A stretch of 64,000 nt of DNA from Neocallimastix lanati (nom. inval.) (taxonomy: Eukaryota; Neocallimastigomycota; Neocallimastigomycetes; Neocallimastigales; Neocallimastigaceae). Where the stretch lies: contig JACVTC010000003.1 of the NCBI GenBank assembly GCA_016946835.1, positions 3,161,001 to 3,225,000 of the forward strand. Reading direction: 5' to 3'. Under the pieces are notes generated by a model. That model did not search any database. It saw nothing but the letters and a program-made list of their open reading frames with translations, and was not told where the DNA came from. The first letter of the stretch is position 1. Every line of letters starts with the position of its first letter. The translations under genes and the position numbers were made by a program. Shown piece after piece: positions 54,245-64,000 of this stretch.

Positions 54245-55457
54245 ATAGAAAATCATAATAAATTAAAATTCATTTTTCTACAAAATTTTTTGCAATTAAT
54301 ACTTTTCACGAGCAATTTATTTTTTTTTTTTTTTCCATTAGATTACAAGTTCGAGTGAAATAAATATAATATATATATTATATATATAAAAAGAACATCA
54401 AAACAAAGAATTTATTTTTATTTTTTATTTTTTATTTTTTATTTTTTATTTCATTTGTTAATATTTTTTTTATTATTAATATATAGCTTAATTTTTATTT
54501 TGAAATGTCAACTATACTTGGAGGTCTGAGACGTTTTTCGTCCTGACAATGAAAATAATTGTTTTAAATTTTTTTTCATGACCTTGAATGGGTGGCCTTT
54601 ATATTGGCATCAACAATTCCTTCCATTCCACTAATGGTAATTTAAAATATTATAGAACACTATGAAGAAGAAAACACGTAAATTAGCAATACCCAAACTA
54701 AGTAAAAAGAAAAGTTTAGTTATAGGCCACCATTATATTATTTCCTCTCCACCTCTCACGTGATTAGAGTTCGTTTTTTGAAAGTATAAAAAAAATACTT
54801 GAATATATATTTTAAAAGATATATAGTGAAATTAATTCTATATTCTGTGAATGTGAATTTTTTCTACATTTGTTTTATATATTTTCTATATATATTCTAA
54901 ATATATTCATAAACTTTTATTTATATATATATATATTTATTTATTTATTTTTTTAGATATAAAAATAAAAAATATTTATATGAATAATATATATATATAT
55001 ATGAGTAATATATATATTAAAAATATATATATTAAAAATATAAAAAAATATTCTACATTGAAACTACTTTACTATTTTTTGTTTACTGTAATGTTCATTT
55101 AATATTTAATTTTATTTTTTTTTTTTTTTTTTTTTTTTATTTTTAATAACTTAATTTTTTTTTTTTAAAAAAAAAAAAATTGCGACCTATGATATGGAAT
55201 GAAACTTAATACTCACAATCCAAAAAGTGATTTTCATTCATTTAAAATATTATACTCTATTAAATAACTATCACAATTTTAAAAACAATCAAAAAATGAA
55301 CTGATCTGAATTATAATCAAATCTATAATGGCTCAAGATACTTAAAATCAAGATTGAAAATTTAAAAAAAAAATTGCTGTGGAAGTTTATTCGTGATATT
55401 ATTTTAAAAACACCCAGTAAAAAAAAGAAATAAAAATGAAGTTTATACTTCCTCGTC
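54245..55457. other. Gene-free stretch with a more complex block
   Basis: 54515..54780 is less A/T-rich and lacks long reading frames (contains GGAGGTCTGAGACGTTTTTC and a CACCTCTCACGTGATTAGAG block). It may be an untranslated or terminal part of a mobile element. The rest is A/T-rich with TA repeats. Confidence 0.35.
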
Positions 55458-55709
55458 ATGTCTTTAAATGAGCTAAACACAAGAATGAAACAACCATTAA
55501 AATTAAATAAATATACAAGTATGATAAATTTAACTTTATTCAATCCAGTTTCTTTTGAAGATCCTACTTTTTCTTCTTGGTATGTACCCCATACCTAAGA
55601 TTTCATTCAATATTTATCTCAATTATTTTAACCTGTTACAATTGATATGAATTACAAAATTTAGAAAAATCTTTATTCTCATTTTCCAATTTTCTCATAA
55701 ATAATAATA

Positions 55710-55740
<31 letters not shown>

Positions 55741-55937
55741 AAAACAAAACTAATTTTTATAATCTTGTATTATTAGTAAATGCTCTTTATGATGGTCCTT
55801 TTACTTGATTATAATAAAAAAAAATTATATAATCTTAAATCAATACTATAGTATATATGGCTCATTTTATAATATCAAAAAAAAAAATACTGGTGTGTTA
55901 TGATGGATATGAATCATCTTATAAAATCAAAAATAAA

Positions 55938-55983
<46 letters not shown>

Positions 55984-56155
55984 ATGTAAAAAAAATCAAA
56001 GAATTGTTTAATCACGTTAAAGTAATTTTAAAAAAAAAAAAATTCAACTATAAGCACTTATATAATTTTTTGAAACCTTCGTATTTTTTTTTTTTTTGTC
56101 CTTTTGCTGGTTGTTGCAAATCTTTATTACAAATCAAGTGTTTCTGTAAATGAAT
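55458..56155 (+). mobile_element. Decayed gag/ORF1-like relic, copy 2
   Basis: From ATG 55458 a 46-codon frame reads MSLNELNTRMKQPLKLNKYT, then MINLTLFNPVSFEDPTFSSW, then stops at 55596. The following sequence keeps protein-like fragments (NLYSHFPIFS; FAGCCKSLLQIKCFCK at the end) and matches 43061..43540 in order. A poly-A of ~40 nt (55940..55981) interrupts it. Family unknown; a retrotransposon gag or ORF1 is likely from composition. Confidence 0.4.
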
Positions 56156-56786
56156 TAAAAATTTTTTTTTTTTTGCATTATAAAAAATATTTATTTAATT
56201 AATCTTTAATTTATTCTATGTTATATATGATATAAAACAAATATATGTAGTAACATATTTGTATATTTAATAATAATTATTAAATATTAAATTTATATCT
56301 TTTTGATAATAATTATTTTATTTTATTTTATTTCAATATGTATTATTATAATTATAATAATTATAATACTTTAATTCATATAAAATTTATATAGTTCTAT
56401 ATATTAGAATATATAATTAATATATTACCTATTTCTTATAAATAGATTAAATTATTTATATTAGAAATAGAGGACTCTCTTGTAAAATTTTAGGAATTAG
56501 AATTATTATTTTAATTGTACGAATATTATAATTTTATTAATAAAATTTACTAAACTACTATTATTTAAAACCCACTGCTTATAAATTATTGCACATAAAA
56601 GTCCCTCATATCATATATAGTATCATGTGACTTAATTTCTTATTATTAATACTGCTAAATAGATCTAACACGTAACCATATTCCATTTAGGAATATTATT
56701 ATAGATCTAAATTTAATAAAGTTAACAGATTAAGGGTTTCACTTGACTTAGAGTACTTAATTTAACCGCTTCACCTCTATGAAATT

Positions 56787-59700
56787 ATGCAAGACTTTAA
56801 CTTAGCTAAGGATCAACAACTCCATGGAAAGTCCAACTTTAATGAGTGGAAATTCCTTAATCCTGTTAAATGTCATTAATGAATTCATGGAAGTCGACGT
56901 CGTTGAAATACTTTATAACCAAGGTTTTATATACATCTCTAATGCCAACAATGTTGCTAACAGGGTAAGAACTGCATTAATTACCAAAGTATTACAGCAA
57001 ACTCATACTGTACTTATTCAGAACAACAATGCTACTGCTAATCAAAACAATAACTCCCCCCGGACAGATAGCAACCCCCGGGGCTGACATCAATACTCAG
57101 CTTACTAACTTATTTGGTAATCCTCTCAATTGTATATCTGATTAGTTGAAGAAGCAGAAAAGATCGATGCTGACAGGACCACTCATAATCAGTAAGAACG
57201 CCGATGAGTCTATTTTAAGAGAAATCAACAGACTTAATAATGGTTTCCGTATAATGGAAAGATTTAAGTCATAATACGAATATTCTAATGCTGTAAATGG
57301 AATACTGGCGTAAAAGGTTAAGAAGTATGAAAGCCAGAGAGAAAACTCAAATCATTGGAAAGCTAGAACTTATGAAAGAAGCTGTCGATATTATAGAAGA
57401 GCAACATGTAGAGATCATTAATAAGAAAAAATTAAAGTTACTCTATAATGTATTACCGGGTTGATTATTATTAAAATATCATTTAAATCAATTTGAACAG
57501 TGACCCAGACCAATAACTTAACAATCTCAAGAGATTTATTTCGGTGAAATCATACTCAGAAAACAGGGGAAGACAACAAAACTATTGAAAAAGACGATTT
57601 CAATGGATCTAAATTTTATTTGTAGATGAAGAAGAACTAATAATTCCTCTAGAAAGAATCAATACAACAACCGTAATAATAACAGCTCTAACTCCAATAA
57701 CGGAGGAAAGCCAAATGGTGGCCAATAAAATAATAATTAAAACAATAATAATAAACTATATTGCTACATTTATGAGGCACTCTACCAGAGACTGCAGTAG
57801 TAATATGATGTAACGAGCTGGTCACTTATATAACAATAGGCAACACTGGAAAATTAATAATAAGTTAAAATGTTTTTTTTTTTTTAAAAAAATTTTTGTT
57901 TTATTAATTTATTAAAATAAAATTTATTAAAGTAATTATTTATTAATTAATTAACTAATTTTGTAATATATCAAATTTTTGTATGATTTTCAAAAATTTT
58001 AGAATCTTAGAAAAATCGTTTAAAACTGATTTTCTCGGTTAATTTAGAAACTAATGGAAGAAAGGATAAAATAAAATAAAAAATTCAATTTAATTATTAA
58101 GAATTTCTATGAAATTCTTAAAGAAAATACAGAAAGAATTAACTAGAACAATGAAAATAAAATATTCAAAAAGTAGGTTTAAGTGTGAATCAAACTGAGT
58201 AGTTCGATTCATGGCTATAGCTCTAACAGCTATACCAAGATTTCCTTTTACAAATTTTAGTATTCGTTACATATGAAGACAAAATCGAATAATAATAAAA
58301 GGGAGACAAGAAAAATTTCTAGAAAAGACAACATTAAAGGATTATCCAAAGAAGTCTTTTAATTCAGTGAGTAAATTCATGATCCAGAGAGTGCCATCAA
58401 TTATGACAATAATTTTGATTTAGAAGACGTAAGGACTCTGATGGAAAAACAGGAAGAAATAATCATTAATGACAGCACTAAATTCTCTGGATTAATTGAA
58501 TATTATAATGATAGATTCATTATTCCAAAAGAATTAATAATTCTTATGAAAAAAGAGGAATTATATGTACATAATATCAATTAATATGAGAAAAGATGAT
58601 AAGACTAGTGAATGGTTATATATATAACGATTTTACTTTGTTTAAATAATTATATACATTATAAAATCAAATTAAGATATGCGAATGGGACGGTGTATAG
58701 CTTCGAAGGATATGGTACGTACAAATGAAATATATGTACAACTAGACAGGGTATTATATTCCAAATCTGTTAACTTAAAATCTTATTAGTGGTAAAAAAC
58801 TGGCTAAAATAAGATACAGAGTCGTTATTGACACTAATGATTACATACATGGTCGATTTAGCCTATGGGATCCAAATAATGTATATATAGGCACGTATTA
58901 TTCTTCAAATGCTAATCATTTCTTAGTAAATACTTATAAAAGATTAATAAAAACATAGAAGTTTATGATATAAAAAATTATAGCTTCCAACGAAACTGAT
59001 GAATGAAGCTTAGAAATTTGGCATAGAAGACTAGGTCATTATTACCTAAATAACATAAATATATATTTTAAGTTTACATCAAATAAAAGTCTCTAAATAT
59101 ATCTAATACAAAATAGCTAAAATGTCAAGGAAATCATATTGAGGAAAGTCACCTAAAGCAACGAAAGTATTAAAAATTACACATTCGGATGTTTTAGATC
59201 CATGTAATTCATCTATTAATAATAAAAAATGCTTTATTACATTCATGGATGAATACTCAAGAAAAAATATGGATATAAACATAAAAATCTAAAGCCGAAG
59301 ACTTTGAAATAATTGAGTAATTCTTTAAATATTTAAATAACCAGTTTGGAGAATATATTATTAAAATATTTAAATCATATGGAGGAAAAAAAAAAAGTTT
59401 AAAAATAAAATAGTTAATAAATACTGTAAGGAAAAAGGAATAGAAAAAAAAAAAACTTAATCTCCTCCAGGTTGTCCTGAAATCAATGGAAAAACAGAAA
59501 TAATAAACAGAACACTTAGAAATCTAGCTAAAGCACTACTGTATTGGGCAGAACTAATTTCTGGAATTTTGCCATAAAACAGGCATGCTATATTTATCAT
59601 TTAATTCCTCATTCAAGCAATAAATTTTTAATACCTAATGAAGTATTTTATTAACAAAAAAGAAGAGTTAAAACAGTTAAAAACTTTTGATTGTGTATGT

Positions 59701-61250
59701 TATTTCAGGGATGGTACAGAACACAAATCAAAATTTTTACTAAATGCTAAGAAGGGAGTATACTTAAGATTTTATGACAAAAAACACTCATATATAATCA
59801 TGGATAAAGAAAATATAATATTCATAATAACAATATACACAAGAACATTAAAAATAATAGCGATAATATCCATGAAAAAAAGGAAATAATATTAACGGAC
59901 ATGAAAATAATTTAAATGAAGAACTTAATTTAAATGGAAGAAACGTGAAAATTATTTTAAATGAAGATGATAGAAATGAAAGAATTAACAAAGACTCCAC
60001 AAAAGTAATTATACCAAAAATAAACATGACAATAATAATTAGTTGAATGAAGAGACTTCAGATATTAATTGTGAATTGAATTTCAATTTAAACCAAACTG
60101 ACAAAAATAATTCCAAAAATAATTATTTCATTACGATAAATATAAACTTGGAAAAAGATTTGGAAATAATTACAATACTCCTAATCCAATACAACTTAAA
60201 ATTATACACCAGTAAATTCTACTAACGTTACTTTAATTTCCAGTGGGAACAAAGGAAAAGGAAAAATTACTGAATTTGATAATTTTGACAAAAAATAAAA
60301 CTTTTTTAAATAATAAAAATTCAAATAAAAATTAACAAAATTACATATCCTATTATAATAATATGAAAAAAAAATTAATAATAAAAATTTTTCAAAAAAT
60401 GAAGAAATATTTCACATACTAATCAAACCAAAAATTCTTCAAATATTTCAAAAATTTTTGAAATATAATTCTATTATATCAATGAATCACATGAAGAATT
60501 TGATAATGATGATTCACATAAATCTATTAATAATTCATATAAATCAATGGAAATCAAAAATTCACCAAAATAATGATCAAAATTTAATTAATAAAATTTT
60601 TTTAATGATAAGAATTAATTCGACATAATTCAAAATCTGGTGATTCTACTAAGAAAAACTTTAATATTACCACTCCTACAAAGGACATCACCAATATCTC
60701 TTCAGAAAATATATATTCGTTAACAGATAATCCTAAAAATATAACTCTTCTAAATAATATTAATAAAAATTCACCTTTAATAAACGATTCTTTCACCAAC
60801 CAAATTTCTCAAAAATCTAATGAAATTCCATTAACTAATAATAATAAAATTAATAATAATTTTAACAACAATAATATAGTAAACGAAGAAAACTATGTCT
60901 ACAAATCTCCTATAGATACAGCAAGTGTTGGTGAATTTAATGATAATGAAATTATGGACGACAATATGACCAATACAGGATACGATAATATCACATAGTC
61001 CTAAATACAAAGTGACTGCACCCACTAATACTAATACTGGTAGGAGAAGAATATACTAAATAAATAATAAATAAAATAAAAATAAAAGTTTAAAATATCT
61101 AAATGGGATTCTATAGAATACATATTAGGAATTGAAGTAAAGAAAGAAAATAATTCATATATCATTTCACAGAAAAATTTTATAAATGATATATTATTTA
61201 AATTAAATATCGATAATACAAAGAAAAGAAAAAAAAGCACTGTAAAGTGG
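56787..61250 (+). mobile_element. Degenerate Ty1/copia retrotransposon with most of RT missing
   Basis: Domains appear in copia order (gag, zinc knuckle, protease end, integrase, RT end), in many broken frames. Gag begins at ATG 56787 (MQDFNLAKDQQLHGKSNFNE, then WKFLNP) and continues in another frame from 56824. A zinc knuckle remnant is at 57762..57816 (one Cys changed to Tyr, then frameshift to HSTRDCSS). A protease-end motif (NGTVYSFEGYGT) is near 58684. The integrase is described separately. An Asn-rich spacer is at ~60640..61000, and the RT C-terminus at 61101..61250. The YxDD core of RT and all of RNase H are absent. No long terminal repeats were found. Inactive. Confidence 0.8.
59010..59888 (+). 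pseudogene. Copia integrase remnant
   Basis: LEIWHRRLGH (59010..) is the GAG-pre-integrase HH motif. HSDVLDP (~59182) holds the first catalytic Asp, TFMDEYSRK (~59240) the second, and PPGCPEINGKTEIINRTL (~59464) the Glu. The frame from 59638 (FDCVCYFRDGTEHKSKFLLN, then GVYLRFYDKKHSYIIMD) is the integrase C-terminal part. Several frameshifts and stops lie between these motifs. Confidence 0.8.
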
Positions 61251-61252
61251 TG
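61101..61252 (+). pseudogene. Copia reverse transcriptase C-terminal fragment
   Basis: Reads WDSIEYILGIEVKKENNSYI then ISQKNFINDILFKLNIDNTK, the conserved segment after the YxDD box in copia RT. The preceding RT core is missing and the frame ends in TGA at 61250. Confidence 0.7.
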
Positions 61253-61341
61253 ATAATAAAATATCAGTAAACAATAAACCTTTCTATATATATATATATA
61301 TATCTGTGAGTAATATTAAATAAATAACAATTATATATTTA

Positions 61342-61571
61342 CAATTTATTAATAATAAAATGCAAAATATTAAAAAAAATTAAATAATTAAATATTTGAA
61401 ACTTAGGGATATTTGGTATATAAATTATTAATGAAAATAATTATTATCAAAATAACAATTTATTAATAGTAAAATGCAAAATATTAAAAAAAAAAAACTA
61501 AAATATTTAAATATTTGAAGTTCAGGGATAATTGGAATATAAAAATTTTAATGAAAATAAAAATTATCAAA
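61342..61571. repeat. 114-bp tandem duplication
   Basis: Two copies (61342.. and 61456..) share CAATTTATTAATARTAAAAT and the GGGATA-TTGG block. They lie directly after the copia remnant and could be a remnant of its 3' end. Confidence 0.7.
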
Positions 61572-61658
61572 AGATTCATTAATGATATATAATTTTCTTT
61601 AATTAAAGTTCCCTTTTTTTTTTTTTTTTTTTTTTGACACAACTTTATTAAAATAATT

Positions 61659-61845
61659 TAAAAAAATTTTTATAAATGTCATTTAGAATTAATTTTTTAT
61701 TAAGTAATTATTATCTTAATATTACTTCAATGATTATTTATTTTAAAATATTAATTACTCAATAAAAAATCAATTATTAATAACATTTACAAAAATTTTC
61801 TTAATAAAAAATTAGTTCTAAATGACATTTATAAAAATTTTCTTT
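61659..61845. repeat. Fold-back (inverted repeat) element, 46-bp arms
   Basis: Left arm 61659..61704 and right arm 61800..61845 are reverse complements with about two or three mismatches (TTTTTATAAATGTCATTTAG and its complement). The loop is ~95 bp and contains further imperfect inverted pairs (AGTAATTATT, ATTAATTACT). It resembles a MITE or fold-back element. No target-site duplication was established. Confidence 0.7.
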
Positions 61846-64000
61846 AAAGTAATATTAAATTTTTATTACTCAAAACAGAAAAATATTAAATATAACAATT
61901 GATATTTTTTATTCTTAACATACTATTAATGCTTCTTTTTTTATTTACATACTTTTTTCTCTTTAATAGGTATATATATGTTATACTATATAGAGTTATT
62001 AAACGTATTATATAATAAATATAATTTTACCATAACAAATAATATATTTTAAATGATGAAGATTTTCATAATATTAAAATGAATAAATTTTTTTATGTAT
62101 ATCAATTAAGAAAATAATAATAATAATAATAAAATAGCAATATATATTTTTTTTCCATTTTACCTATAAAATAAAGTAATTTTAATGCAACTTTCATATT
62201 AATATTATTCAAAATGACATGACAAGAAATATTTAAAAAAAACTTTAAAAAGTACTTTAAAATATATTAATATATAATATTAACATGATGATAAAAGAAT
62301 ATATATATATGTATTTATATATTAAACTAATATATTAATTATGAAATATTGAATATGAAAAAATAGATTAAAAATAAATAAAAAAAAAAAAAGATAAACT
62401 TTTTTTTCATTGTATACTATTTTCAATTTATAAAAAATAAATTAAAAATTAGTATATAAAAAAATATAACTTTTTAGATTTTATTATTGTTATTTTAATT
62501 TAATTTAATTATTTTATATTAATAATTTAATTAATATTCAAAAACCTTATTTAAAAAAAAAAATTTTTTTTTTTGTTTGTTTGTTTGTTTTTTAATTTAT
62601 TATTAAAAAGTTATCATAAAATAAATTTTCTATTACACAAGAACTATATTAATATTACACAATTATTTTGTTGAATATATTCTAATATATTAAATTATAT
62701 TTTATTTTTTTTATTTGTTTTTTTTTTTGTTGTTTTTTTTTGGTTATTAATTTTTATACAACAAAGTTTTTACCATGGAATTTTATAATTTATCAATAAT
62801 ATATGTGAAAAAATGAGTATATTGTGTATAAATAAGGTATTATGTATACATATCATAAAATAGTATAATTACATTCAAAGTATATTAATTTTGGTATAAT
62901 AAAATATATTGATACGCTATTTAAATTTAGTAAAAGTGATGTGATTGACTGTTTAATATTTTTTGAGAATTCATATTATAATAAGAATAATAATAAATTA
63001 TATAAATAATGACATAAAGTGTTAGTGTATACTTTAATAACTATATTACATTGTATATACCCTTAACAGTGGAAAAAAAAAAAATTAATAATAACTATTA
63101 AATACTATTAAATTATAAATAAAGTTAAAATTTTTTAATATTAATAAAAAAATTAAATTATAATTTTAATTTACAAAAATTATTTTTTCATTTTTAATTA
63201 AAATATAATAAAATATTTTAATATTAGTAGATGAATGTTTCTTATTACAATAATAAAAAAAAATAATTACAATAAATAACATCAATATTAAAGTCTGAAA
63301 TATAAAGGGGAATTTCAATTTTCTATAATATTTTTCAATTTATAATTAATCAAATAAAATTAAATATAAACTATGAATTTTTATTTTTATTTTTATTTTC
63401 TTTAATAATTAAATTTTAAATTTCATTACAATAATTTATTTTAATAATTATTACTTATTAATGATATTTCATATTTCTTCCATATTGTTTAAATATATTA
63501 TTATTAATAATAATATATCTTTTAGAAAAAATGAAATAAAACAATTATAGTAATCATTATTATAATTATATCATTGTAAAAAAGCAACTTTCAATAACTA
63601 TTAATTGAATAATAATACAGAAAAAACTGCTGAAACTATCATTATTTTAAATAGTTTTTATGTTTTATACCATAAGTAATAAATTACAGTCATTATATAA
63701 TAATTTCATAATATGCAAATTTATTTAAATAATCATATAAATATTTAAATGTTAATAACCGCATTATATAAATCCAATTTGAATATTTTAAATAATTAAA
63801 AAATTTTATTTATTGCTTTATGTATATATTTTTGTATTTATGTATTTATTTTTAGTATTTAATAGAATAAAAATAATTATGATAAAAATAATAATTAAAA
63901 TAATGATATTATTAAATAAATGATAATAATAATATTATTAATACTATTATTAATATTTAAATGATAAATAGCATGAAATTGATAATCCTAAATAATATTT
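61846..64000. other. Intergenic A/T-rich end of window
   Basis: No coding, RNA or mobile-element signal was recognised. A (GTTT)n stretch lies at 62573..62592 and T-rich tracts near 62700..62745. Confidence 0.5.

Noticed and set aside
55289-55543. Minus-strand 84-aa hydrophobic frame
   Set aside because: The plus strand has a better protein-like frame (from 55458) that matches a second genomic copy; the minus frame is its shadow in A/T-rich DNA.

Overview
The window is nuclear DNA of an anaerobic gut fungus (Neocallimastigomycota; genus not resolved). Three things point there: extreme A+T richness with long A/T homopolymers and ATT/AAT microsatellites between genes, several genes carrying the fungal cellulosome dockerin (CBM10-like pattern CWxxxxGYPCC...GxWGxENxxWCGI), and a secreted CE6-type acetyl esterase ending in a fungal CBM1. 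All identifications come from reading motifs by eye; no database search was run.

Layout. 1-3.4 kb: a minus-strand Asn-rich, probably disordered protein, with at least two exons and probably a third at the window edge. 7.4-38.0 kb: three plus-strand paralogues that each join a signal peptide, N-terminal dockerin(s), a conserved charged linker and a calcineurin-like/purple-acid-phosphatase-type metallophosphoesterase, but end in three different ways. Gene A (7382-12326, 17 exons) ends in six more dockerins. Gene B (21919-25858) ends in one transmembrane helix and a tail of about 545 residues. Gene C (34599-38036) ends in eight intronless dockerin-like modules, poly-Thr linkers and a CBM1. A class C-type seven-helix receptor with a solute-binding-protein-like ectodomain (14049-17312) lies between A and B. 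A dead dockerin exon pair (41231-41477) lies downstream of C. 50.3-51.9 kb: the CE6 esterase with a Q/N/G/W repeat linker and CBM1. 42-46 kb and 52-61 kb: decayed mobile-element remains, including a LINE-type endonuclease fragment, two copies of an unidentified gag/ORF1-like relic and a Ty1/copia element missing most of its reverse transcriptase. The rest is A/T-rich intergenic DNA with two (TTTTA)n arrays of over 600 bp, a fold-back repeat and an inverted pair of dispersed repeats.

How the genes may work together (inference). Dockerins plug proteins into the fungal cellulosome through scaffoldin partners. Multi-dockerin phosphoesterases could bring phosphate release (nucleotides, phospholipids, phytate or other phosphoesters of plant debris) to the complex. 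Gene B could tie dockerin-binding scaffolds to the plasma membrane, gene C could tie them to cellulose through CBM1, and gene A could cross-link several partners. The CE6 enzyme would remove acetyl groups from xylan as a CBM1-targeted, dockerin-free enzyme. The main novelty candidate is this phosphoesterase-dockerin cluster and the exon shuffling visible inside it.
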